From positions 50,420-114,419 of the forward strand of contig DAOOIV010000007.1 in NCBI GenBank assembly GCA_035384605.1: a stretch of 64,000 nt of DNA, written 5' to 3'. Under the pieces are notes generated by a model. The model did not search any database. It was not told where the DNA came from and saw only the letters and a list, made by a program, of their open reading frames with translations. A program made the translations under genes and the position numbers. Below are positions 43,301-51,148 of the stretch, one piece after another. How positions within the stretch are numbered: the stretch's first letter is position 1; each line of letters opens with the position of its first letter. This stretch comes from Phycisphaerae bacterium (lineage in GTDB: Bacteria > Planctomycetota > Phycisphaerae > UBA1845 > PWPN01).

Positions 43301-44351
43301 TGACCAGGTGGATCTTTCCGCCATCGAGGCGTACCTGGACCCGCAATATGCCCGTCGTGCCCTCGCAGATTGGGCGCGCAACAAGTTCGGGATTGCGATC
43401 AAGGCCGACGAGATCGCCGAGGGCGCCGAGGAGAAGGTCAAGGAGGTGATTTACGCGAAGGTTCGCGAGGCCTACACCCAGCGGGAAATATACTATCCGG
43501 TCGAAACCGTCCTGAAACAGGCGTTTGGATCGACCGGGACCGACAACGTCTACGCCTGTCAGGCCGTCGTCGGCTGGGCAAACGCGAAATACCAACTCGG
43601 GTGGAACAGTGAGCGATTCGTCGGTCGTCCCATCAAGGACATCGCTGATGAACTCGTCCAGGCCGGGCGCGATTTTCTCGAAGGCGGCCGGCTCGAACAT
43701 GAGATTGACGGGGCCCTCTCGCGGTACGGCGCCACGGGCAACGGTGAACTGTACGAGTGGGCTCGGAAGCGATTCGGTAAGGCCCTGAACGAAAAGGCGC
43801 TGAGATCGGGCGCCGAGGAGCCCCGCGAGGTGCTGCTCAATGCCGGTCGCCAATTGGCTCGCTGGGAGCTGACCCAGCTCGAGCGATGGGTGCTGTTGCG
43901 GATCTACGATCAGGGCTGGAAAGACCACCTGCTGGAGATGGATCATCTCAAGCACGCGATCATGCAGCGCCCCCTGGGCGGCGATCAGACCCACCCGCAA
44001 AGCCAGTATGCCATCGAAGGCCGCGAGCAGTTCCGGCAGATGTGGAAAACCATTCGGGAGCGGGTGACAGACATGATCTTCAAGGTCTCGCATGGTCAGG
44101 CGGGCGAGGGGGCGGAGGAGTCCCGACGCACCTCCCATTTGGAGGCCCGTCACGACTCATCCGTGGGAGCCGGCTTTGCCGGGGCTTCAGAAGACCAGCA
44201 GGCGGCCATGCGGGCCCAAGGCGAGGGGGCCAAGCCCGTGACCATCCGACGCGAGGCTCCCAAAGTCGGCCGCAACGATCCGTGCCCTTGCGGTTCAGGC
44301 AAGAAATACAAACAATGTCACGGAAGGAAAGAGCCGTTGAGGAGGAGCTGA
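40389..44351 (+). CDS. secA: Preprotein translocase ATPase SecA, enlarged
   Basis: ATPase that drives proteins through SecYEG. 1320 residues, against about 850-900 in most bacteria. Walker A MRTGEGKT at 108-115, [15 protein letters not shown], then [28 protein letters not shown] and [20 protein letters not shown] show an intact two-lobed motor. Unusual: (1) between MAGRGTDI and [10 protein letters not shown] there is a roughly 65-residue insertion with CCINC, CSHC, and CSLNAPC (residues about 660-722), probably zinc-binding. (2) The C-terminal helical region is stretched by about 350 residues holding four copies of a Trp-Ala-Arg-Lys-Phe-like motif. The end is a SEC-C zinc motif [19 protein letters not shown]. 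Confidence 0.97.
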   Translation: [1320 protein letters not shown]

Positions 44352-44354
44352 CGC

Positions 44355-44561
44355 ATGGCGCTGAGAGACAACAGCGAAGGAAACCGCTTTGACCGCCGCA
44401 AGCAGAGGGAGGAATGGCGCAAGGCGGGCCTTCCCGGCAAGGACGAAGAACCGCTGCCGCCGCCAGTCGAGCCCATTCGTGCCGATAAGAAAGAGGTCGG
44501 TCGCAACGACCCTTGCCCCTGCGGATCGGGGAAGAAGTACAAGAAATGCTGTGGTAAGTGA
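44355..44561 (+). CDS. Small SEC-C motif protein
   Basis: 68 residues directly after secA (3 bases between). The first part is charged and helical ([20 protein letters not shown]). The last 20 residues repeat the C-terminal SEC-C zinc motif of SecA almost exactly ([20 protein letters not shown]). SEC-C motifs in SecA bind SecB or ribosomes with zinc. A free one beside secA could compete with or assist it. This is inference from motif and position. Confidence 0.8.
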   Translation: [68 protein letters not shown]

Positions 44562-44956
44562 TGGCGACACTCAATCATTGGTTCGTGGAGTTCTGGCGGG
44601 ATTTCGAGGTCTGGGACAAACTGCGGGATCCCTGGGTCTGGTTCGGGTTTGGAGCTCAGGCGTTGTTCTTCGGGCGGTTTCTCTGGCAGTGGATCGTCAG
44701 TGAGCGCCGCGGACACAGCACCATACCCATTGCCTTCTGGTATCTGTCGCTCTCGGGGGGAGGGGCTCTGTTCATTTATGCCTGGCATCAACGCGACCTG
44801 GTCATCATGCTCGGCCAGTTGCTGGCCTGCGCGATCTACTTTCGCAACCTCATGCTGATTTACGGGCAGGCGAGGCGCCGGGCCTTGGCGGGTCTGCCCA
44901 AAGCCAAGCTTCGTTCGGAGGTTAGCGGCGAGAATGATTCGGAGGCCGGGTACTGA
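44561..44956 (+). CDS. LAB_N (lipid A biosynthesis N-terminal domain) membrane protein
   Basis: 131 residues. The ATG overlaps the stop of the SEC-C gene by one base. There are three membrane helices: WVWFGFGAQALFFGRFLWQW, FWYLSLSGGGALFIYAWH and MLGQLLACAIYFRNLMLIY. The first carries the GFxxQxxFFxRFxxQW pattern of the lipid-A-disaccharide-synthase N-terminal domain. In many bacteria this domain stands alone or is fused to glycosyltransferases. It shares a transcript with secA here. Function not established in isolation. Confidence 0.88.
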   Translation: MATLNHWFVEFWRDFEVWDKLRDPWVWFGFGAQALFFGRFLWQWIVSERRGHSTIPIAFWYLSLSGGGALFIYAWHQRDLVIMLGQLLACAIYFRNLMLIYGQARRRALAGLPKAKLRSEVSGENDSEAGY

Positions 44957-45023
44957 GCCGCGGGCCTGTGTCCCGGGAGCGACGAGAGATCGCAAGTGCC
45001 TGTTAACAAGATGGTTATTTCTA

Positions 45024-45053
45024 TTGGACCCTTTCCTTTCGCGTCCGTATAAT
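45024..45053 (+). promoter_or_regulatory. Sigma-70-like promoter upstream of the SHOCT-like gene
   Basis: TTGGAC (45024-45029), 18 nt, TATAAT (45048-45053). The last bases of the -10 box overlap the ATG at 45052, so that ATG cannot be used if this promoter is active. Confidence 0.6.
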
Positions 45054-45072
45054 GAATAAGGGAGACGGCTCC

Positions 45073-45381
45073 TTGTGGTTTGCCCAGACAAGCCGGCCGG
45101 ATGTGTGGGAGAAGGCTCTGCCGATCCTGTGGGTCGGTTTTGGGCTCATTCTTGCGGCAGTCGTCTTTGGTGCAGCGATCATTTGGTGGCGGCGACGGTC
45201 GCTTGCTGACGAGCCGACGCCGGGCGAGGTCTGGACCTTGGATGACCTTCGCCGGATGAGGGCGGAGGGCAGTCTGACCGAGGACGAATACCAGCGCCTG
45301 CGCGAGACGATGATCGCCGCCTACAAGAGCAGGGTTGCCAAGAGCCCGGAGGCCGATTCCAGCCCTGAGAAGCGAGTTTGA
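45073..45381 (+). CDS. Membrane protein with SHOCT-like C-terminus
   Basis: 102 residues from the TTG at 45073, preceded by AAGGGAG with 8-nt spacing. The alternative ATG (45052) adds seven codons but lies on the -10 box. One helix at about 17-38 (ILWVGFGLILAAVVFGAAII), then a short cytoplasmic tail with WTLDDLRRMRAEGSLTEDEY and QRLRETMI, which is the SHOCT short C-terminal motif often found in oligomeric membrane proteins. Function unknown. Confidence 0.65.
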   Translation: MWFAQTSRPDVWEKALPILWVGFGLILAAVVFGAAIIWWRRRSLADEPTPGEVWTLDDLRRMRAEGSLTEDEYQRLRETMIAAYKSRVAKSPEADSSPEKRV

Positions 45382-45619
45382 GCGCGGTTCGGGCGGGCAG
45401 GATTTTGATCTCCAGAAAGCCCGTATCGCGTGTCGATAGAACCGGACACAGCCTGTTATCCGGGTGTACTCCCGGCGGGTGTCCAGCCGCTGAAGGTGAG
45501 CGAGGCGAGAGGTCAGGCGCAGGAAGATCGATCGGGGGTCCATTCCCGTGAGCCGTGCGGGACGGGCTTGCAGCCCGTTGTGATACGGGCAAGACGGCAA
45601 CCCCACATCGGGTGGGTCT

Positions 45620-45643
45620 GACGATTGATCAGACGATTGATCA
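45620..45643. repeat. Two direct 12-bp copies upstream of clpX
   Basis: GACGATTGATCA occurs twice with no gap (45620-45631, 45632-45643), ending 16 bases before the clpX ATG. Each unit holds the palindrome TGATCA. It could be a regulatory site or a simple duplication. Confidence 0.5.
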
Positions 45644-45659
45644 TTGGTGAGAGGTTTTC

Positions 45660-46967
45660 ATGGCAGGTACACGCGGGCCGACAGGAGGGACGGGCGGACC
45701 GGGGCGTCCCGGGCGTCGCAGCACGTCATGCAGTTTCTGCGGCAAGAGCCAGCGTGAGGCGGCACCCATGGTCGAAGGTCCCGGCGACGTGTACATCTGC
45801 GCCGCTTGCGTGGATCTTTGCCAGAACATCATCAAGCAGGAGAAACGCAAGAGCGGCCCCGCGAGGCACTTGGCCAGCTCCATCCCGCCACCGCGGCAGA
45901 TCAAAGAGTTCCTGGACCAATACGTCATCGGGCAGGAGCACGCCAAGCGGGCTCTGGCCGTGGCCGTCCATAACCACTACAAGCGACTGGCCCACACCGA
46001 CGGGGCGGACGAAGACGACGTCGAAATCGACAAGTCGAACGTCCTTTTGATCGGGCCCACCGGATCGGGCAAGACGCTGCTGGCTCGCACGCTCGCGCGC
46101 GTCCTGAACGTTCCGTTCGCCATCGGCGATGCGACCACTTTGACCGAGGCGGGATACGTCGGCGAGGACGTGGAGAACATCCTGCTCCGTTTGCTCCAGA
46201 ACGCAGATTATGATCTTGAGGCCGCCCAGCGAGGGATCGTCTACATCGACGAGATCGACAAGATCGGCAAGACGAGTCAGAACGTCAGCATCACCCGCGA
46301 CGTCAGCGGCGAAGGCGTTCAACAGGCTCTGCTCAAAATGCTCGAGGGCACCATCTCGAACATACCGCCGCAAGGCGGCCGGAAGCACCCCGAACAGCAG
46401 TACATCCAGATGGACACGACGCACATTCTGTTCATCTGCGGCGGCACGTTCGTCGGCCTCGACGAGATTATCGGAAGGCGGTTGGGCAAATCGACCATCG
46501 GTTTCATGGGCGAGATGAGCGGTAAGTCGACCAAGGACAGCACGGTTCGCGATCGGAACATTCTCAGAAGCGTGACGCCCGACGACCTGGTGACTTTCGG
46601 TATGATTCCCGAACTGGTGGGCCGGCTGCCGGTTATCACCGCTCTGGACCAGTTGGACGAGGGAACCCTCGTGCGGATCCTGACCGAGCCCAAGAACGCC
46701 CTGGTTCGCCAGTATCAGCGTTTCTTTGAGATGGAAGGATGCGAGCTGGAGTTTACCGGCGCGGCACTCAAGGTCATCGCCGAGCGGGCCATGGAGCGAG
46801 ACACCGGCGCCCGAGCTCTGCGCGGCGTGATGGAAGACCTGATGCTGGACGTGATGTATCGTCTGCCCGAGGAAGGCAAGAACGGCCGATTCGTCGTTAC
46901 CGAGGAGGTTGCACGCGGAGAAGTCGACCTCTTCACCCAAAGGGCCCGGCGCAAGGAATCGGCCTAG
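45660..46967 (+). CDS. clpX: ATP-dependent Clp protease ATP-binding subunit ClpX
   Basis: 435 residues, the family length. The N-terminal zinc-binding domain has Cys24, Cys27, Cys47 and Cys50 (CSFC, CAAC), used for substrate selection. Walker A is GPTGSGKT at 132-139, with Walker B in IVYIDEIDK, RDVSGEGVQQALLKMLEG and the sensor-2 block RDTGARALRGVMEDLMLDV. The ClpP-docking loop is present as FMGEMSGKS in a slightly unusual form. It unfolds proteins for ClpP, but clpP is not next to it in this window. A strong terminator follows. Confidence 0.97.
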   Translation: MAGTRGPTGGTGGPGRPGRRSTSCSFCGKSQREAAPMVEGPGDVYICAACVDLCQNIIKQEKRKSGPARHLASSIPPPRQIKEFLDQYVIGQEHAKRALAVAVHNHYKRLAHTDGADEDDVEIDKSNVLLIGPTGSGKTLLARTLARVLNVPFAIGDATTLTEAGYVGEDVENILLRLLQNADYDLEAAQRGIVYIDEIDKIGKTSQNVSITRDVSGEGVQQALLKMLEGTISNIPPQGGRKHPEQQYIQMDTTHILFICGGTFVGLDEIIGRRLGKSTIGFMGEMSGKSTKDSTVRDRNILRSVTPDDLVTFGMIPELVGRLPVITALDQLDEGTLVRILTEPKNALVRQYQRFFEMEGCELEFTGAALKVIAERAMERDTGARALRGVMEDLMLDVMYRLPEEGKNGRFVVTEEVARGEVDLFTQRARRKESA

Positions 46968-46997
46968 ATTCTCTCATGACGCTCTCGATATCGACCC

Positions 46998-47031
46998 ATG
47001 CCTCGAGGTCCGGTGCCTCGGGGCATTTTTG
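46998..47031 (+). terminator. Rho-independent terminator of clpX
   Basis: ATGCC-T-CGAGG (46998-47008) pairs with CCTCG-G-GGCAT (47016-47026) with one T-G wobble and a 7-nt loop, followed by TTTTTG. It lies 31 bases past the stop codon. Confidence 0.92.
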
Positions 47032-47296
47032 TTGGAACCGCCCCCGTCTGTTATTCGGCGCGCTGGCAAGCATTCCCGACTCGTTATAGACTGCCCTTGC
47101 TGAGGCGGTCGGCGCGGTAACCGAGGAGGCCCATTACATCGCCGTGAGAATCAAGGATAAGAGATGAAGGAGGAAGGATGTGGCAAGTGAGGCTTTGCCC
47201 GCCGCCGGAGATAGGGTGGGACGACCGGGACCTTCCGCGTGGAGGATTTCCATTGCCATTCTTGCCGAACGCGGGATACCTTCCGCGAGAGGATGC

Positions 47297-47433
47297 GGCC
47301 CGGAAAGGATTCCGGGCCGAGCGGTAGCGGATTCCGGGCCAAGCGGTAGCGGATTCCGGGCCGAGCGGTAGCGGATTCCGGGCCGAGCGGTAGCGGATTC
47401 CGGGCCAAGCGGTAGCGGATTCCGGGCCGAGCG
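47297..47433. repeat. Hairpin-seeded 22-bp tandem array, locus 2
   Basis: The inverted repeat GGCCCGGAA-AGGA-TTCCGGGCC (47297-47318) leads into units of GATTCCGGGCCGAGCGGTAG plus CG starting at 47308, 47330, 47352, 47374 and 47396, with a partial unit from 47418. Units 2 and 5 have CCAAGC in place of CCGAGC. Upstream sequence (47238-47290) also resembles that before locus 1 (18779-18830), so this is one element family at two places. Confidence 0.9.
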
Positions 47434-47538
47434 GACACCGGGACTTTCCATCTTTCATCCTTTCGCCTTCATCCTTTTGTGGATGACAGGAGCCTCACGG
47501 CGATGGAGCGCGCCTTCCGGGCGCATGGAGACTCATCG

Positions 47539-48444
47539 ATGTCACTACTGGTGACCGGCAGTATCGCAATTGACGATGTGAGAAGCCCCTTTGGCAGCGC
47601 CGAGGGCGTCTATGGAGGCTCGGCCGTGTATTTCTCATTCGCGGCCACGCTCTTTGTCCCGGTGCGGTTCGTAGGCGTCGTCGGCGAGGATTTCCCGGAT
47701 GATTTCCGCGCGTTCCTGACGAAGCGGAACATCGATCTGGCAGGGCTCGAAGTCCGCAGGGGCAGCAAGACCTTCCGCTGGTCGGGGCAGTATGACCAGG
47801 TGACCAGTGATGCCGAGACCATCGCCATTGAACTGAACGTGCTGGCGGAGGCCGGCCCGAGGATCCCTCCGCAGTTCGCCGACAGTGAGTACGTTTTCCT
47901 GGCCGCGACGCACCCCTCGTTGCAGCAGGATCTTGTCGGCCAGCTCAAGTCTCCAAGACTGATCGTAGCGGACACGCGCAACCTCTGGATCACCAATGAA
48001 CGAGCCGCCCTGCTCAAGACCTTCAGCATGGTTCACGGGGCCATCCTCAACGATGCCGAGGCTCGTTTGCTGACCGACAGGCACAACCTGGTGCTCGCCG
48101 GCCGACGGATCATCGAATGGGGACCGCGGTTCGTGGTGATCAAGAAGGGTGAAAACGGCGTGATGCTGGTCACCAAAGACACGGTGGCGGTGCTGCCGGC
48201 TTTCCCGACGACCGAAGTCAAGGATCCGACCGGGGCGGGTGACAGCTTCGCCGGCGGGATGATGGGCTGCCTGGCTAAACAACGCGACTTCAGCGAGGTC
48301 TCGCTCAAACGGGCCCTCGCTTACGGTACCATCACCGCGTCTTTTACCATTGAGGATTTCAGTCTGCGACGGATCGAGAAGGTGACCATCGACGACGTCA
48401 ATCGACGGCTGGCCGAGTACAAGGCCATGCTATCGCTGGAATGA
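47539..48444 (+). CDS. PfkB-family carbohydrate or nucleoside kinase
   Basis: 301 residues from the ATG at 47539 (GGAG 8 nt upstream). The ribokinase-fold N-terminus (LLVTGSIAIDDV, GVYGGSAVYFSFAATLF, VRFVGVVGEDFPDDF) and the C-terminal signature VKDPTGAGDSFAGGMMG, with the catalytic Asp of GAGD, place it in the PfkB family. It phosphorylates a sugar, sugar-like compound or nucleoside. The next two genes (dehydrogenase, sugar porter) suggest a sugar. The length is normal. An ATG 60 bases earlier lacks a good ribosome site. Confidence 0.92.
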   Translation: MSLLVTGSIAIDDVRSPFGSAEGVYGGSAVYFSFAATLFVPVRFVGVVGEDFPDDFRAFLTKRNIDLAGLEVRRGSKTFRWSGQYDQVTSDAETIAIELNVLAEAGPRIPPQFADSEYVFLAATHPSLQQDLVGQLKSPRLIVADTRNLWITNERAALLKTFSMVHGAILNDAEARLLTDRHNLVLAGRRIIEWGPRFVVIKKGENGVMLVTKDTVAVLPAFPTTEVKDPTGAGDSFAGGMMGCLAKQRDFSEVSLKRALAYGTITASFTIEDFSLRRIEKVTIDDVNRRLAEYKAMLSLE

Positions 48445-48532
48445 GTTGAACCGGCAAGGAACAAAATCGCGAGCGATGGGTTCGCAAGGCGGTCTGCGAG
48501 AACCGCCGCGTAGAGATGAAGGAGGACTCACG

Positions 48533-49726
48533 ATGCAGGATTCCACCACAAGACGTTCGTTTCTGCAGGCATTGGGTCTGGGTACCGCCGCTCTCGGCGT
48601 GACGGGGATCGCCCGCGCCGAGGAGAAGGTAATCCAGGGATTTGAGAAGGAAGCGACCGATTTGAACGCATCCAAGGACTGGAAGCCCGTCTCGGATCGC
48701 AAGGTTCGCGTCGGTATTGCCGGATATGGCGTATGCCGGTTCGGGGCGGCGTTCAGCTTCCAGGACCATCCCAACGTCGAGATCGTGGCTGTCAGCGACC
48801 TGGATTCCGACAAATGCGCTGCTCTGGCCAAGGCCGTCCGTTGCGAGAAAACCTATCCTTCGGCCGAAGAGATGATCAAGGATCAGAAGATCGAAGCGGT
48901 GTTCGTCGCGACCGATGCCCCGAGCCACGCGCGGCTGGCCATAATGGCTCTCCAACACGGCAAGCACGTGTGCTCGGCCGTGCCGGCGTGCTTCGGTTCG
49001 ATCGAGGACGCCGACAAGCTCTTTGAGGCGGTCAAGACAACCGGCCTCAAGTACATGCTCTTTGAGACCTCGTATTTCCATGCCGATTTGTACGCCATGC
49101 GGGAGATCTACAAGGCCGGCGGCTTCGGCAAGCTGGTTTACGCCGAAGGAGAGTATTACCACTATATGGAAGAGCCGATCGACTCATACAAAGGTTGGCG
49201 CGTCGGCCTGCCGCCGCAGTGGTACCCGACGCACTCGAATGCCTACTACGTCGGCGTGGGAGGGGGCAGCTTCACGGAAGTCTGTTGCATGGGAATGCCC
49301 AGCATCATCCCGCACCTTCGGCCCGAGAACAACCCTTACAAGAACCCGTTCGGCACCGAGATCGCTTTATTCCGCACCAGCGAAGGCGGATCGGCGCGGA
49401 TGGCGGTCAGTTGGGACTCTCCGGGCGCGGGCGGCGAGATGGGCCGGATTCGAGGGCAGCGGGGCACGTTTTACGGCAAGTACGAGGGACTGGAGAAGAA
49501 CCTGCCGGATACCAGGCGCCCGCCGCTTCCGCCCAAGGTGGAAGCCGGAGGTCACGGCGGCTCGCACGGCCACCTGATGAACGAATTCGTCACCGCGATC
49601 CTCCAAGACCGCAAGCCGCTGGTGGATATCGCCCAGGCATTGAACATGACCGTTGCCGGCATCGTTGCTCACCAGTCGGCTTTGAAGGACGGTGAACTGC
49701 TCAAGATACCGCAGTACAAACTGTGA
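48533..49726 (+). CDS. Gfo/Idh/MocA-family oxidoreductase with Tat signal
   Basis: 397 residues, AAGGAGG 7 nt before the ATG. A twin-arginine signal (TTRRSFLQALGLGTAALG) sends the folded enzyme across the membrane with its cofactor. The Rossmann NAD(P) motif is GIAGYGVCRFG, followed by VEIVAVSDLDSD, then VFVATDAPSHARLAIMAL and GKHVCSAVPA, where the usual EKP motif is replaced by SAVPA. The catalytic-lysine position is therefore changed, as in some planctomycete members. Substrate not known, perhaps a sugar or cyclitol. Confidence 0.92.
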   Translation: MQDSTTRRSFLQALGLGTAALGVTGIARAEEKVIQGFEKEATDLNASKDWKPVSDRKVRVGIAGYGVCRFGAAFSFQDHPNVEIVAVSDLDSDKCAALAKAVRCEKTYPSAEEMIKDQKIEAVFVATDAPSHARLAIMALQHGKHVCSAVPACFGSIEDADKLFEAVKTTGLKYMLFETSYFHADLYAMREIYKAGGFGKLVYAEGEYYHYMEEPIDSYKGWRVGLPPQWYPTHSNAYYVGVGGGSFTEVCCMGMPSIIPHLRPENNPYKNPFGTEIALFRTSEGGSARMAVSWDSPGAGGEMGRIRGQRGTFYGKYEGLEKNLPDTRRPPLPPKVEAGGHGGSHGHLMNEFVTAILQDRKPLVDIAQALNMTVAGIVAHQSALKDGELLKIPQYKL

Positions 49727-49738
49727 CCGAGTGGTCCG

Positions 49739-51118
49739 ATGAACGCTGGCAGAGAATCGGGCAGTCTCCTCTACGTGGTGCTGTTGGTGCTGGTCGCGGC
49801 GCTGGGCGGTTTGTTGTTCGGTTACGACACGGCGGTGATTTCGGGCGCGACCGAGTTCCTGAGTCAGAAGTTCGCGCTCGACGAGAACTGGGAAGGCTGG
49901 GCCGCGGCCTGCACCTTGCTGGGCTGCATGCTCGGTGCGGGCACGGCCGGAACGCTGAGCGATCGCTTCGGTCGCAAGAAGACGATGCTGTTGGCGGCGG
50001 TCCTGTTTGGCCTGTCCGCGTTGGGCGCGGCATTGCCTCGCAACCTTAACCAGTTCGTCATGGCACGGATGATCGGCGGGCTTGGCATCGGCATTGCCTC
50101 GATGATGTCGCCGATGTACATCGCCGAGGTTTCACCGAGCCGCATCCGCGGCCGCCTGGTTTCGGTCAACCAGTTCGCCATCATCTTCGGCATGCTGGTG
50201 GTCTACTTCGTCAATGCCTACATCGCCAGGCAGGGCGGCGCAGACGACCAGGATTGGAACATCCATTACGGCTGGCGCTGGATGTTCGGCTCCGGTGTGT
50301 TGCCGGCGGTTTTATTCTTCGTGCTGCTGTTCTTTGTGCCGGAAAGCCCGCGGTGGTTGGTGAGCCGGGGGCAGGAGGACCGGGCCGAATCCGTCCTGGC
50401 TCGCATCGGCGGGAAAGCTCATGCCGGGCGTGAAATCGGCGAAATCCGCGACGCCCTCTCGCTGGAGACGAGTTCACTGGGTCAGCTTTTCGCCCCGCGG
50501 ATGCGGCTGCCGCTGCTGATCGGCATCGGGCTGGCCGTTCTCCAGCAAATCACGGGGATCAACATCGTGCTGTACTACGCGCCCAAGATCTTCAGCAGCA
50601 CCGGCCTGAAGATCACCGACGCGATCGGCCACACCGTGCTGGTCGGGGCGGTCAACCTGGCATTTACCGTCGTCGCCATCTGGGTGGTCGACCGAGTCGG
50701 GCGCAAGCCGCTGCTGCTGACCGCCTCGGCCGGAATGGGGTTGTCGTTGCTGCTGCTGGGCGAAGCATTCCGGCGCGAACGATTCCACGGGCCGTGGGTG
50801 CTGGTTCTGGTGCTGGCTTACGTTGCCTCATTCGCGATTGCCATGGGGCCCGTCGTGTGGGTGGTGATCGCCGAGATCTTTCCGACCGGCATCCGCGGCC
50901 GGGCGATGGCCGTGGCCACCGTGTGTCTGTGGTTCGCCTGCTTCATGGTCACCCAGACGTTTCCGCGCATGCTCAAGCACCTCGGCGGCAACACCTTCTT
51001 CATCTACGCGGTCATGTGCGCCTTCTGCTTTGTCTTTGTGGCCGCTTTCGTGCCCGAAACCAAAGGCAAGTCGCTCGAAGAGATTGAGCGCGGCTGGATG
51101 CGCCGTGAGAATCGGTAA
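49739..51118 (+). CDS. MFS sugar porter
   Basis: 459 residues, twelve membrane helices, starting 12 bases after the oxidoreductase. It has the sugar porter signatures GGLLFGYDTAVISGA near the N-terminus, DRFGRKKTML in loop 2-3, PESPRWLVSRG after helix 6, QQITGINIVLYYAP in helix 7, and VPETKGKSLEEIE at the C-terminus. All are shared with E. coli XylE, GalP and AraE. It imports a sugar or polyol by proton symport. It is probably co-transcribed with the PfkB kinase and the oxidoreductase. Confidence 0.95.
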   Translation: MNAGRESGSLLYVVLLVLVAALGGLLFGYDTAVISGATEFLSQKFALDENWEGWAAACTLLGCMLGAGTAGTLSDRFGRKKTMLLAAVLFGLSALGAALPRNLNQFVMARMIGGLGIGIASMMSPMYIAEVSPSRIRGRLVSVNQFAIIFGMLVVYFVNAYIARQGGADDQDWNIHYGWRWMFGSGVLPAVLFFVLLFFVPESPRWLVSRGQEDRAESVLARIGGKAHAGREIGEIRDALSLETSSLGQLFAPRMRLPLLIGIGLAVLQQITGINIVLYYAPKIFSSTGLKITDAIGHTVLVGAVNLAFTVVAIWVVDRVGRKPLLLTASAGMGLSLLLLGEAFRRERFHGPWVLVLVLAYVASFAIAMGPVVWVVIAEIFPTGIRGRAMAVATVCLWFACFMVTQTFPRMLKHLGGNTFFIYAVMCAFCFVFVAAFVPETKGKSLEEIERGWMRRENR

Positions 51119-51148
51119 GCGACCGGCGGCAGCCCAAACCGGCCGCTT
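51117..51148. terminator. Likely bidirectional terminator between convergent genes
   Basis: AAGCG-A-CCGG (51117-51126) pairs with CCGG-C-CGCTT (51139-51148), with a TTT on one side. The stem spans the stop of the MFS gene and reaches that of the VKOR gene. T runs are short, so efficiency is doubtful. Confidence 0.45.

Noticed and set aside
47297..47433. CRISPR array or protein-coding repeat
   Set aside because: No spacers. Although frames stay open, the repeat translates to periodic peptides in several frames at once, so the DNA and not a protein is conserved.
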